Source of the DNA: FEN-1279 sp964501535 | Lineage (GTDB): Bacteria; Bacteroidota; Ignavibacteria; Tepidaquicellales; Tepidaquicellaceae | Direction: 5' to 3' | DNA length: 64,000 nucleotides | Assembly: GCA_964501535.1 (NCBI GenBank) | Contig: CAZCSV010000002.1 | Span: forward strand, 124,001-188,000 | Part shown: positions 1-8,758 of the stretch, piece by piece | Layout: the number at the start of each line of letters is the position of its first letter | Numbering within the stretch: position 1 is the first letter of the stretch | Position numbers and translations under genes: made by a program | The notes under the pieces: generated by a model | The model's database searches: none | Told to the model about the DNA's origin: nothing | What the model saw: only the letters and a program-made list of their open reading frames with translations

Positions 1-1
1 T

Positions 2-748
2 TGTAAAATTTCAAAATCATTACGGCTGAAGTATTCGCCCTTTGCCGTAATTCTGTCCGATGAAAAGCCCGAAGGAGCTATACAGTTCAAGGAGGGAACA
101 TGGGGATGTGTTGCATCTATGATGGTGGCAGCATCGAAAGGAAAAACGGTTTTTTTCGACAGGAAGACATTCGGATGCATGGGGGGCGGTACGGGTTTGG
201 GATTCGGAAATCGATACAAAGATTTTCCGATAGAATATTTTCTTTCGACTGGAACGAAGGATATAAAGACGAATATCAGAACCAGAATATCTCTTGAAGA
301 AGGGGAAGCTTATGTGAAGACGCCGGAACTTGCGAGAAAATTTATAGATTCCCTTCCGATGAAAGAAGTCGATTCGGAGTATATAGCTTTCAAGCCGCTT
401 GAAAAGGTTGAATCATTTGAAAAGCCTGAAATGGTAATATTTTTTGCAAATCCCGACCAGATATCGGCACTTGTAATACTGGCGAATTATGGCAGAGAGA
501 GTAACGAAAGTGTGGTTTCGTTTTTTGGTGCCGGATGCCATTCAATAATATACGGTTATGCGGAAGCGGAGAAGGAAGTCCCGCGTGCAATACTCGGATT
601 TTTCGATATATCTGCGAGGAAATATGTTGATAAGGATTTACTTTCGTTTACGGTTCCTGTTAAAATGTACGAAGAGATGGAGGCGAATGTCGAGGGGAGT
701 TTTCTTGAAAGAGAACAATGGCTGGATTTAAATAAGAGGAACGGTTAA
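2..748 (+). CDS. DUF169 family protein (5' end outside window)
   Basis: The frame is open from base 2, so the gene enters from the left and about 248 C-terminal codons are present. The ATG at 119 is internal, because the in-frame residues before it (KEGTWGCVASM) read on smoothly into the family's conserved region. Visible conserved patches are FGCMGGGTGLGFG, PEMVIFFANPDQIS and FGAGCHS. These match the DUF169 (COG2043) family, common in anaerobes, whose biochemical role is unknown. The conserved Cys residues suggest metal or redox chemistry, but that is inference. No downstream partner is obvious, since rmuC follows after 64 bp. Confidence 0.8.
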   Translation, partial: CKISKSLRLKYSPFAVILSDEKPEGAIQFKEGTWGCVASMMVAASKGKTVFFDRKTFGCMGGGTGLGFGNRYKDFPIEYFLSTGTKDIKTNIRTRISLEEGEAYVKTPELARKFIDSLPMKEVDSEYIAFKPLEKVESFEKPEMVIFFANPDQISALVILANYGRESNESVVSFFGAGCHSIIYGYAEAEKEVPRAILGFFDISARKYVDKDLLSFTVPVKMYEEMEANVEGSFLEREQWLDLNKRNG

Positions 749-812
749 TCGAAATTTGTTATTCAATTTTCATTTATAAACAGTTAAATTTACTTAAAAG
801 CATAAAAATCAC

Positions 813-2087
813 ATGGAAATAATTTTGCTAATAATCGGACTTGTAATCGGCTTGATAATCGGCTTTTTGATTGCAAAACTCTCGTCAAAAAATACGGAGA
901 GCACGAATAATTTATTGAAAGAATCCATCGGTAAACTTGAAGTTGAAAATTCGAAGTTAAAGGAGACAGAAATAGATTTAAATAAAAAGTTATCGGTTAT
1001 GAGCACAGCGAATGAAAATCTTGAAAAGAGGCTTCAGGAGCAGAAGGATGAGATTGAAGTTCTCCAGAAAAAGTTCGCGGCAGAATTCGAAAACCTTGCA
1101 AACAGGATATTCGAAGAAAAAAGCAGCAGGTTCACACAGCAGAACAGGGAAAACATAGACCAGATTTTGAAGCCGCTTGGGGATAAAATAGAGTCATTTA
1201 AAAGCAGAATAAATGAAGTTTACACTGATGAAACAAAACAACGAGCATCACTCGCAGAGCAGATAAAAAGTCTTAATGATTTAAATCAGCAGATGAGCAG
1301 GGATGCAACGAATCTGACGAATGCACTGAAAGGTGAATCGAAGACGCAGGGGAACTGGGGAGAGTTTATTCTGGATAGCATTCTCGAAAAATCCGGTCTG
1401 GTTAAAGGACGGGAATACGAGACCCAGACTACGTTCACAGGCGAAGAAGGAAAGAGGCAGAAACCCGATGTAATTATTAATCTACCGGAAAACAGACATA
1501 TAATAATTGATTCGAAGGTTTCTCTGACTGCATACGAACAATTTTGTTCGACAGAAGATGAAACAGAAAGGAAACTTGCACTCAATAATCACATTGCTTC
1601 CATTCGCAGTCACGTGAAAGAATTGAGTAACAAAAATTATCAGAACATACATAATTTATCGAGCATGGATTTTGTAATAATGTTTGTTCCGATAGAGCCG
1701 GCTATGGCAATAGCGTCACAGGCGGATATAAACATCTGGAACGAAGCATTCGAAAAAAATATTGTAATTGTAAGCCCTTCGATTTTACTTGCTACGCTTC
1801 GCACTATTTCGAATATATGGAAACAGGAAAACCAGAACAAGAACGCGCTCGAGATTGCACGTCAAAGCGGGGCTTTGTATGATAAGTTCGTAGGATTTGT
1901 GGATGATTTAATCAATATCGGCAAAAAAATAGACGATACGAAAGAGCACTATACCGAAGCAATGAAAAAACTTTATGAAGGCAGCGGGAATATAGTAAAG
2001 AGAATCGAAAATCTTAAATCACTCGGAGCCAAAGCTACGAAGTCATTGAATCAGAATTTGCTGGATAAAGCAAGTGATGAGATTTAA
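813..2087 (+). CDS. rmuC: RmuC family protein, DNA recombination/anti-inversion factor
   Basis: A 424-residue protein. Residues 1-23 form one membrane helix (GLVIGLIIGFLIAKL) at the N-terminus, residues about 30-90 are a charged coiled coil, and the rest is the RmuC domain with the motifs QGNWGE, KPDVIINLP and HIIIDSKVSLTAYEQF. The IDSK segment matches the PD-(D/E)XK-like nuclease core predicted for this family. E. coli RmuC limits recombination at inverted repeats, so the enzyme probably acts on DNA near the inner membrane. Length and architecture are normal. It stands alone, with no co-directional partner closer than 90 bp. Confidence 0.92.
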   Translation: MEIILLIIGLVIGLIIGFLIAKLSSKNTESTNNLLKESIGKLEVENSKLKETEIDLNKKLSVMSTANENLEKRLQEQKDEIEVLQKKFAAEFENLANRIFEEKSSRFTQQNRENIDQILKPLGDKIESFKSRINEVYTDETKQRASLAEQIKSLNDLNQQMSRDATNLTNALKGESKTQGNWGEFILDSILEKSGLVKGREYETQTTFTGEEGKRQKPDVIINLPENRHIIIDSKVSLTAYEQFCSTEDETERKLALNNHIASIRSHVKELSNKNYQNIHNLSSMDFVIMFVPIEPAMAIASQADINIWNEAFEKNIVIVSPSILLATLRTISNIWKQENQNKNALEIARQSGALYDKFVGFVDDLINIGKKIDDTKEHYTEAMKKLYEGSGNIVKRIENLKSLGAKATKSLNQNLLDKASDEI

Positions 2088-2095
2088 TTCATCTT

Positions 2096-2119
2096 GTTAC
2101 TACGCTCCAGCGTAGTAAC
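2096..2119. repeat. Palindromic dispersed repeat, family B, copy 1
   Basis: Two perfect 11-bp arms, GTTACTACGCT and AGCGTAGTAAC, are separated by CC. The core ACGCTCCAGCGT is shared with the copy at 11336-11359, and copy 2 lies 21 bp further on. It sits just after the rmuC stop, where it could also act as a 3' stabilising hairpin. Confidence 0.75.
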
Positions 2120-2140
2120 AGTAGAATTAAGTAATTATTC

Positions 2141-2164
2141 GTTCCAACGCTGGAGCATTGGAAC
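2141..2164. repeat. Palindromic dispersed repeat, family B, copy 2
   Basis: Arms GTTCCAAcGCT and AGCaTTGGAAC surround GG. The right edge runs directly into GAACGAGG, which provides the only plausible ribosome-binding sequence (GAGG, 2165-2168) for the next gene. Repeat and translation start are therefore nearly fused. Confidence 0.7.
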
Positions 2165-2178
2165 GAGGAATGAACGAA

Positions 2179-3045
2179 ATGAAAGAAGCATTATATTACG
2201 AGAGTCTCGACGGCGGGAAAGTTAAATGCACATTGTGTCCGAAGGGTTGCGTTATTGCGGACAGCCTTACGGGTTCATGTGATGTAAGACAAAACGTAAA
2301 CGGTAAGCTGTATTCTCTTGTGTATGAGAAACCGGTTGCAATACACATCGACCCGATAGAAAAAAAACCCTTGTATCATTTCCATCCGGGTTCTGTAATA
2401 TTGTCTATAGGAACATACGGGTGCAATCTCGACTGTAAGTTCTGCCAGAACTATGATTTAAGCCAGGAGTTCGAGGTATCGCACTTTCGGTTTATAGACA
2501 ACGTTTCACCCGAACAGATTGTAAAGATGTGCATTGACGGGAATTATAAATTCGTAGCTTTTACTTATAATGAACCGACGATATTTTACGAATATATGCT
2601 CGACATTGCAAAGCTCTGCAAAGCAAACGGACTGAAAACCGTGTCAGTATCCAACGGGCAGATAAATGAAAAACCCTTAAGACATTTGATAAATTATATT
2701 GACGCTTTCAATATTGATTTAAAAGCATTCAACAGTGATTTTTACAAAAGAATATGCAACGGTGATTTGGAGACGACGAAAAACACGCTTAAAATAATTT
2801 CGGAGGAGAAAAAACATCTTGAAGTTACTTTTCTTTTAATCGAAGGATTTAACGATGATGAAAACGAATTCAGGGAAATGTGCGGATTCATAAAGAGCCT
2901 CGGGGAAAATGTCGTTCTGCATATTTCGAGAGCGTTTCCGAGATATAAATTGAAGTTTGAAGTAACACCAATACAATTAATTAAGAAGTTCGAGAATACA
3001 GCGAGAGAATATATAAAGTATGTATATGTAGGGAATGTATATTAA
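2179..3045 (+). CDS. amrS: AmmeMemoRadiSam system radical SAM enzyme (AmrS)
   Basis: A 288-residue radical SAM protein. The cluster-binding motif CNLDCKFC (CxxxCxxC) lies near residue 85, preceded by the family's own N-terminal CTLCPKGCVI motif and HFHPGS. Later hallmarks are FTYNEPTIFYEY and FNIDLKAF. ATG 2179 was chosen because GAGG lies 10 bp upstream and MKEALYYE is the usual family N-terminus; TTG 2158 and ATG 2170 are also in frame. It precedes the AmrB-AmrA fusion by 31 bp and is surely co-transcribed with it. The system is conserved in many prokaryotes, but its substrate is unknown. Confidence 0.9.
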   Translation: MKEALYYESLDGGKVKCTLCPKGCVIADSLTGSCDVRQNVNGKLYSLVYEKPVAIHIDPIEKKPLYHFHPGSVILSIGTYGCNLDCKFCQNYDLSQEFEVSHFRFIDNVSPEQIVKMCIDGNYKFVAFTYNEPTIFYEYMLDIAKLCKANGLKTVSVSNGQINEKPLRHLINYIDAFNIDLKAFNSDFYKRICNGDLETTKNTLKIISEEKKHLEVTFLLIEGFNDDENEFREMCGFIKSLGENVVLHISRAFPRYKLKFEVTPIQLIKKFENTAREYIKYVYVGNVY

Positions 3046-3076
3046 AATATTTTTTTAATATTTAACATCAGGTATT

Positions 3077-4393
3077 ATGAAAATAAGGACACCGTACTGT
3101 GCAGGGACGTGGTACAGTGATGACCCGTCAGAGCTGGCAGAAGAACTCGATGAATATTTAAGCCGGGTAAAAAGAGAAAATCTGAATGTCAGGGCGATAA
3201 TAGTTCCGCATGCGGGCTATTTATATTCCGGGCAGACGGCGGCATATTCATTCGGACAGTTAAGCGAAAAAACCGAAAAGGTAATAGTACTCGGAACTGC
3301 GCACCGCTATCCTTTGAGAGGGGCTTCCGTCACGGAATATGATTATTATAGTTCACCTCTCGGAAAGGTAAAAGTATCGGATGATATAAAAAACATTTTA
3401 AAAGAAAAGTGCGTAGTAAATATTGACGAAGCCGATTATGAGGAGCATTCAATCGAGATTGAAATTCCTTTTCTTCAAAGGGTTCTCGGTAAGTTCGAGC
3501 TTATACCTATAATTGTCGGGAGTGTTGATTCGGTTGAGTTTTCGGAGATTCTGGAGAAATACACCGACGAAAAGACGGTGATAGTAGCATCGGTCGATTT
3601 AAGTCATTTTCACACTTACGATGAGGCAAAGCGTCTCGATAACTATTCCATAGCGTGCATTCTGGATTTAAATGCGGAGGGAATCAGGAAAGCCGAGATA
3701 GATTCCCCTTATGCGATAATGGCGCTTCTCGAGCTTGGGAAGAGAAAAGGATGGAAAGCAAAACTTCTCGATTATAAAAATTCCGGAGATATTATACGCG
3801 ATAAAAGCAGGGTGGTAGGTTATAGTGCCATAGTTTTTTATGAAGGCTCGAAGGAGTTTTTTTCGCGGGAAGAGAGGACACTGATGGAAAAAATTGCCAG
3901 ACAGGCAGTCGAGACTTACATAAGAGATGGCAAGAGAATTCAATTTGATGATGTACCGGATTCTTTTAAGAAGCGACTGGCATGTTTTGTTACGCTTAAT
4001 GATGAGGTGGATCTAAGGGGGTGCATAGGAACCATAGAGCCTGTAGATAAGTTATACAGAAGTATAATAGACAATGCTATCGGTGCCGCAACGAGGGACC
4101 CGAGGTTTACACCTGTAACTCCGGATGAACTTGAAGGGTTGAGATATGAAGTATCGGTTTTGAGTGAACCGAAAGAAATCAGTTTCTCGACCGATGAAGA
4201 GCTGTTCGAAAAAATAAAGAGTAATGGTGTTATTGTTTCGAAATCCGGAAGCAGGGCTGTTTATCTGCCTCAGGTATGGGAGTATTTTAAAAATCCGGAA
4301 AACTTTCTGTCGAGCTTATGCAGAAAAGCAGGTTTGAGTCCGGACGAATGGAAGGAAAAGGGAATAAAAATTTTTGTATTTCAAAAAATATAA
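3077..4393 (+). CDS. AmmeMemoRadiSam proteins B and A fused (Memo-AMMECR1)
   Basis: A 438-residue fusion. Residues about 1-265 are the Memo/AmrB domain, related to class III extradiol dioxygenases, with VPHAGYLYSG, GTAHRYPLRG, HSIEIEIPFLQ and SVDLSHFH; the His residues of these motifs are the expected metal ligands. Residues about 270-438 are an AMMECR1/AmrA domain with RGCIGT, ATRDPRFTPVT and YEVSVLSEP. In many genomes the two are separate genes. Fusion beside amrS supports one functional complex, whose reaction remains unknown. It is the last gene of the two-gene operon. Confidence 0.92.
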   Translation: MKIRTPYCAGTWYSDDPSELAEELDEYLSRVKRENLNVRAIIVPHAGYLYSGQTAAYSFGQLSEKTEKVIVLGTAHRYPLRGASVTEYDYYSSPLGKVKVSDDIKNILKEKCVVNIDEADYEEHSIEIEIPFLQRVLGKFELIPIIVGSVDSVEFSEILEKYTDEKTVIVASVDLSHFHTYDEAKRLDNYSIACILDLNAEGIRKAEIDSPYAIMALLELGKRKGWKAKLLDYKNSGDIIRDKSRVVGYSAIVFYEGSKEFFSREERTLMEKIARQAVETYIRDGKRIQFDDVPDSFKKRLACFVTLNDEVDLRGCIGTIEPVDKLYRSIIDNAIGAATRDPRFTPVTPDELEGLRYEVSVLSEPKEISFSTDEELFEKIKSNGVIVSKSGSRAVYLPQVWEYFKNPENFLSSLCRKAGLSPDEWKEKGIKIFVFQKI

Positions 4394-4443
4394 ACAATGA
4401 AAAATAATTACATTAAATAAATTTTATAAACAAAAAAAAATTT

Positions 4444-5217
4444 ATGAGAACACTTATTGTACTTTTAATTGCTTTCTTTACTTTGACGTCTTGCGGGATA
4501 ATAAAAAACCTTACGGGTACAAAGGAAGAAAAGAAATCCGAAGAAATTACGGAGAAGAAAGAGGAAAAGAAAACGGAAAAGACAGAAGAGGAAACAGTGG
4601 AAAAAACGGATGCAGAAGAAAACCTGTCGACGGGGGGACGTGATGAGGTAATAATGAAAGACTTCAGCAAAAACGATTTACCATCGGACATTAAATATCA
4701 GGGGAGCATATACAGCGGAAAAAGGTGGGAAGATAAAAACGGTGAGAACATCATAATCCTGACTACCACAAAAGAACACAGCACTGAAATGAAAGGCTTT
4801 GACGGTGAATATGAAAGAGGAAAAGAACTTTACGGTTACCAGTATGTTAAAAAATCCGGAGGCTGGAGCCAGCTGTGGAAAATAAATGATTTTATTAAAG
4901 ATTGTCCGTTGGATTTAACTCTTGAATTTATCGGCGGCTCGCTTACGGTAACGGATTTGAATAACGACGGAGTAGCCGAAACGACATTCCTTTATAAATT
5001 GACTTGCCGCGGTGATGTCTCTCCCTGCGATATGAAGCTGATTATGCACGAAGGCGAAACAAAATATGCACTCAGAGGTATAATGAAAATGTATGTTGAT
5101 AACAGGTGGTACGGCGGAGAATATAAAATTGATAAATCCTTTAACAATGCTCCATCCGGCTTCCTCGAATATGCAAAAGAACAGTGGAATAAATTTAAAA
5201 TTGAAAAACTGAATTAA
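4444..5217 (+). CDS. Uncharacterised lipoprotein with acidic-basic linker
   Basis: A 257-residue predicted lipoprotein. The signal peptide ends in the lipobox LTSC (Cys17). Residues about 25-65 are a Lys/Glu-rich linker of low complexity, and a globular C-terminal domain follows. That domain contains DLNNDGVAETTFLYK, which looks like an FG-GAP or calcium-loop type NDG motif, and CRGDVSPCDMKLIMHEG. It resembles a group of Bacteroidota surface lipoproteins of unknown function, and I cannot name the family with certainty. It is likely anchored in the inner or outer membrane facing the periplasm. It is transcribed alone and ends at a hairpin. Confidence 0.75.
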   Translation: MRTLIVLLIAFFTLTSCGIIKNLTGTKEEKKSEEITEKKEEKKTEKTEEETVEKTDAEENLSTGGRDEVIMKDFSKNDLPSDIKYQGSIYSGKRWEDKNGENIIILTTTKEHSTEMKGFDGEYERGKELYGYQYVKKSGGWSQLWKINDFIKDCPLDLTLEFIGGSLTVTDLNNDGVAETTFLYKLTCRGDVSPCDMKLIMHEGETKYALRGIMKMYVDNRWYGGEYKIDKSFNNAPSGFLEYAKEQWNKFKIEKLN

Positions 5218-5260
5218 GTTGTAAAGTTTATAAAGTTTATAAAGTTTGTAAATTAACACA

Positions 5261-5292
5261 AAAAGGGTTATGAATCTCTTCATAACCCTTTT
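5261..5292. terminator. Bidirectional terminator between convergent genes
   Basis: A perfect 14-bp inverted repeat (AAAAGGGTTATGAA and its complement) with a TCTC loop. It has A-rich and T-rich edges on both sides and lies between the convergent lipoprotein and kbl-like genes. Confidence 0.8.
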
Positions 5293-5390
5293 ACCTTATA
5301 ACCTTATGCGTTTTTTGCATCCCGATGATTTTTATCGGGATAACTTTATAACTTTCAAACCTCTTTTCGATAACTTAAAATTTCAAGTTC

Positions 5391-6638
5391 TTACATACCA
5401 TATCGGTCTATTATTTCCTGTTTCGTCTTTCCGAGTATGTCGTATTTCTTTCCGACTTTTATAAATGCCGCAAGTGCTTTTTCCAGATGATGCATTTCGT
5501 GAGCGGCGGAAAGCTGTGTACGGATTCTCGCCTGACCTTTTGGAACGACAGGGAAGAAGAATCCAACCGCATAAATTCCCTCCGCATATAAATCTTTAGC
5601 AACATCCTGTGATAGCTTTGCATTAAACAGCATCACGGGAACGATTGCCGTTTCACCTTCTTTAATAATAAATCCGGCATCGGTTAAACCTTTTCTCCAG
5701 AACTTTGTATTCTCTTCGAGCTTGTCGCGTCTTTCGGTTGATTTGGTAATAATTTCGAGAACTCTTAATGCACCTTCTACAATTACCGGCGCAACTGTAT
5801 TCGAGAAAAGGTAAGGCCGCGCTTTCTGTCTGCACATTTCCACTATTTCTCTTCTGCCCGATACACATCCGCCTGATGCACCGCCGAGTGCCTTGCCCAG
5901 CGTGGTTGTGATGATATCGATTTTTCCCGTCACTCCGCAGTGTTCCTGTGTGCCTCGTCCTGTTTTTCCGATATATCCGCTTGAGTGCGAGTCATCGAGG
6001 AATACCATAGCATTGTATTTTTCCGCAAGCTCTACAATCTTATCGAGCTTTGCGAGGTCGCCGTCCATAGAGAAAGCACCGTCGGTTATAATCATGCGTA
6101 ACCTCTTATCCTGGTGAAGCTGGAGCTTCTGCTTGAGGTGATTCATATCGGAATGCTTGAATGAATCGTTTTGTGCTTTGCAGAGTCTCATACCGTCTAT
6201 GATGGATGCGTGTACGAGTCTGTCTGCAATCATAACATCCTGTTCGGTAAGAACCGCTTCGAATACACCGCCGTTTGCATCCATACAGGACGGAAAGAGA
6301 ATCGTATCTTCAGTTCCGAGAAATTCGGTGAGTTTCTTTTCGAGTTCTTTATGGATATCCTGCGTACCGCATATGAAGCGTACAGAGGACATTCCGTAAC
6401 CTCTTACGTCGAGTCCTTCGTGTGCGGCTTTTACCACTTCGGGATGAGAAGATAAGCCGAGGTAATTATTGGCGCACATATTAATCACGTGCTTTTTTTC
6501 AGAGCCAATCGGGAATTCGACTTCGATTTCCGAATCCTGAGGGGCGCAGATTGCACGCTCTTCCTTGAATATACCGCCTTTTTTTAAATCTTCGAGCTGG
6601 TCGATAAATATTTTTCTTACATTGTCGTTGAAAGACAT
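5391..6638 (-). CDS. kbl: Alpha-oxoamine synthase, glycine C-acetyltransferase-like
   Basis: A 415-residue PLP enzyme that follows E. coli Kbl closely: CANNYLGLSSHPEV, SVRFICGTQDIHKELE, DANGG, HASIIDGMRLCKA, LDDSHSSGYIG and the PLP lysine in TLGKALGGASGG. Kbl cleaves 2-amino-3-ketobutyrate with CoA to glycine and acetyl-CoA, or runs in reverse. No threonine dehydrogenase gene is nearby. Instead the gene is third in an operon with an acyl carrier protein and an acyl-CoA synthetase, so an acyl-ACP-using relative (8-amino-7-oxononanoate or serine-acyl type) is possible. About 15 residues of C-terminal extension follow the normal Kbl end. Confidence 0.82.
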   Translation of the reverse strand: MSFNDNVRKIFIDQLEDLKKGGIFKEERAICAPQDSEIEVEFPIGSEKKHVINMCANNYLGLSSHPEVVKAAHEGLDVRGYGMSSVRFICGTQDIHKELEKKLTEFLGTEDTILFPSCMDANGGVFEAVLTEQDVMIADRLVHASIIDGMRLCKAQNDSFKHSDMNHLKQKLQLHQDKRLRMIITDGAFSMDGDLAKLDKIVELAEKYNAMVFLDDSHSSGYIGKTGRGTQEHCGVTGKIDIITTTLGKALGGASGGCVSGRREIVEMCRQKARPYLFSNTVAPVIVEGALRVLEIITKSTERRDKLEENTKFWRKGLTDAGFIIKEGETAIVPVMLFNAKLSQDVAKDLYAEGIYAVGFFFPVVPKGQARIRTQLSAAHEMHHLEKALAAFIKVGKKYDILGKTKQEIIDRYGM

Positions 6639-6669
6639 GTTATAAATCCTCCGTGTTATTTATTGTTAA

Positions 6670-6726
6670 TGAAACACCAAGACACAAAAACACAAAGATA
6701 ATTTTCTTTGTGGTCCTGTGCCTTTG
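6670..6726. repeat. Imperfect inverted repeat between operon genes
   Basis: A run of CACAAAAACACAAAG is followed by CTTTGTGgtcctGTGcCTTTGTat, giving an imperfect hairpin in the 100-bp space between the ACP and kbl genes. It resembles the dispersed 'accaagacacaaagg' type of intergenic repeat. It may modulate expression within the operon; no function is shown. Confidence 0.5.
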
Positions 6727-6737
6727 TATTGATGATT

Positions 6738-6989
6738 TTATTCTACTCCGAATTCTTTCAGTAACACTATGATATTATTCACGCTGTCGAATGCTTCCGG
6801 TGAAGCCTTTGCATCGGGAATCTGAATATTGTATTTTGTCTCAAGAAAAACTTTCAGTGATACCATCGAAAAAGAATCCACAATACCGCCCGAAATCAAA
6901 GGTGTATCGTAGTTTACTTCCCTGTCGTCACCTTCTTCGAGGTATTCGTTTTTCACGTAGTCGAGTATTACGTCTTTAGTTGCTGACAT
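6738..6989 (-). CDS. Acyl carrier protein
   Basis: An 83-residue acyl carrier protein. The phosphopantetheine attachment motif is GGIVDSFSM, with the first Ser after Asp as the modified residue. Helices flank it in the normal ACP pattern and the protein is acidic. It is not the housekeeping AcpP, which carries DSLD, and it resembles dedicated carrier proteins of specialised pathways. It sits between the acyl-CoA synthetase (50 bp upstream) and the kbl-like gene, so it probably carries the acyl group handed from one to the other. Confidence 0.88.
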   Translation of the reverse strand: MSATKDVILDYVKNEYLEEGDDREVNYDTPLISGGIVDSFSMVSLKVFLETKYNIQIPDAKASPEAFDSVNNIIVLLKEFGVE

Positions 6990-7039
6990 TTTATTGCTCC
7001 GTTTTAAATTTTATTAAATTATTTTTAAAATTATAAATT

Positions 7040-8758
7040 TTACATATCATTTTCCAGTGTAGATATATCGCCGATTTCTTCGCCCCATTCCTTCGCTCTC
7101 AAAACTCTTCTCATGATTTTTCCGCTTCTGGTTTTCGGCAGCGAATCCACGAATTCGATTTCCTGCGGCATTGCCAATGCCGAAAGTTTTTTCCTCACGA
7201 AGTTCATTATATCGAGCTCGAGCATTTTATCGGGGTCTTTTCCGGGTTTCAGTGTAATGAAAGCTTTCACAACTTCCATATTCACCGGGTCGGGTTTGCC
7301 GACCACAGCGGATTCCGCTACCGCAGGATGTTCCAGCAAGGCGGATTCGATTTCGAACGGACCTACAAGATGTCCGCCAGTATTTATAACATCGTCATCG
7401 CGTCCCACGAACCAGAAATAGCCGTCCTCGTCTATGCTTGCCCTGTCGCCGCAGTGATACCATCCTTTTGAGAATTTCGATTTATATGTTGCTTCATTAT
7501 TCCAGTAAGTTCTCACCATCGAGGGCCAGCCCGGACGGAGTGCTATCATACCGACTACACCTTTTTTCTCTATTGGTTCGTGCGTTTTCAAATCCACTAC
7601 CGTAGCTTCTATTCCCGGGAAAGGTTTTCCCATCGAGCCGGGTTTTATTTTCATTCCGGGATAATTGCTGATTACTATACAGCCCGTTTCCGTCTGCCAG
7701 AATGTATCGTGGAAATACAAACCGAATACTTCTTTCGACCATATAACAGCTTCCGCATTCAGCGGCTCGCCTACGCTTGTCAGGTGGCGGAGCGAAGATA
7801 AATCGAATTTCTTCACCACTTCATTTCCTTCTTTCATCAGTGCGCGTATGGCTGTCGGTGCCGAATACCACAATGTGATTTTATGCTTCTCTATAAATTT
7901 ATACCACGTCTCCGCTTTGAATCCCGCATCGAGCACGCACTGCGTAACACCGTTCGACCACGCACCGATTATTCCGTAAGACGTGCCCGTTACCCATCCG
8001 GGGTCGGCTGTGCACCAGTAAATATCATCATCGTGCAAATCCAAAACGTATTTTGCGGTGATGTATTGCGAAATCAATGAATAGTGAACGTGCTGTGCGC
8101 CTTTTGGCTGACCGGTTGTTCCCGATGTGTAATGCAGCACCGACGGGGTTTCCGCCTTCGATGGATATATATCGAACTTATCCACTCTCTCTGCCTTATC
8201 CATATGGAATGCAACTTCGCCCTCTCTCAGCGGTTTGCTTCCGTCGTCATCTACTACTATTATATGTTTCAGTTCGGGTAGGTCTTTTGTAATATTTCTT
8301 ACTTTCGGCAGATGTTTCTTCTGCGTGAAAATTGCTCGTGTCTTTGCATTATCAAGCCGTGTTAAAAGCGATTCCGAGCCGAATGCCGAAAACAGCGGCT
8401 GAACGATGGCACCCATTTTCAGGACACCGAGGAAACCGAAATACAGTTCGGGAATCTTATCCATAAAAAGGCAAACTCTTTCGCCGGGCTGGATACCGAG
8501 CTTTTGCAGGAACACTGCAATCGAGTTCGTAAGCTGACGCATATCGTTGAACGTATACCGCTTCTCTTCGCCCGAATGTCCCTCCCAAATCAGGGCAAGC
8601 TTATCGGCTTTTCCCATACGGCAAATCCTGTCCGTGCAGTATTCACCGATATTTATCACGTCTCCGTCTTTGTAACCGAGTTCATTGCGTGAAATGTCCC
8701 ACGAGAAATTTGCGTATTCTTCTTCATAAGGACGCATATGTGGTTTAAAATTTGGCAT
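7040..8758 (-). CDS. acsA: Acetyl/acyl-CoA synthetase (AMP-forming), AcsA-like
   Basis: A 572-residue ANL-superfamily adenylating enzyme. The phosphate loop is YTSGTTGQPKG, with WCTADPGWVTGTSYG, SVGEPLNAEA, TFWQTETG and a C-terminal LPKTRSGKIMRR, which holds the catalytic lysine. Overall similarity is to Bacillus AcsA, which makes acetyl-CoA from acetate, ATP and CoA. As first gene of an operon with an ACP and an oxoamine synthase it may instead load an acyl group on the ACP. Start at ATG 8758 gives a normal N-terminus. The cytoplasm is the expected site. Confidence 0.88.
   Translation of the reverse strand: MPNFKPHMRPYEEEYANFSWDISRNELGYKDGDVINIGEYCTDRICRMGKADKLALIWEGHSGEEKRYTFNDMRQLTNSIAVFLQKLGIQPGERVCLFMDKIPELYFGFLGVLKMGAIVQPLFSAFGSESLLTRLDNAKTRAIFTQKKHLPKVRNITKDLPELKHIIVVDDDGSKPLREGEVAFHMDKAERVDKFDIYPSKAETPSVLHYTSGTTGQPKGAQHVHYSLISQYITAKYVLDLHDDDIYWCTADPGWVTGTSYGIIGAWSNGVTQCVLDAGFKAETWYKFIEKHKITLWYSAPTAIRALMKEGNEVVKKFDLSSLRHLTSVGEPLNAEAVIWSKEVFGLYFHDTFWQTETGCIVISNYPGMKIKPGSMGKPFPGIEATVVDLKTHEPIEKKGVVGMIALRPGWPSMVRTYWNNEATYKSKFSKGWYHCGDRASIDEDGYFWFVGRDDDVINTGGHLVGPFEIESALLEHPAVAESAVVGKPDPVNMEVVKAFITLKPGKDPDKMLELDIMNFVRKKLSALAMPQEIEFVDSLPKTRSGKIMRRVLRAKEWGEEIGDISTLENDM

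Noticed and set aside
5391..6638. Biotin synthesis gene bioF
   Set aside because: The motifs SVRFICGTQD and HASIIDGMRLCKA fit Kbl better, and no other bio gene is nearby.
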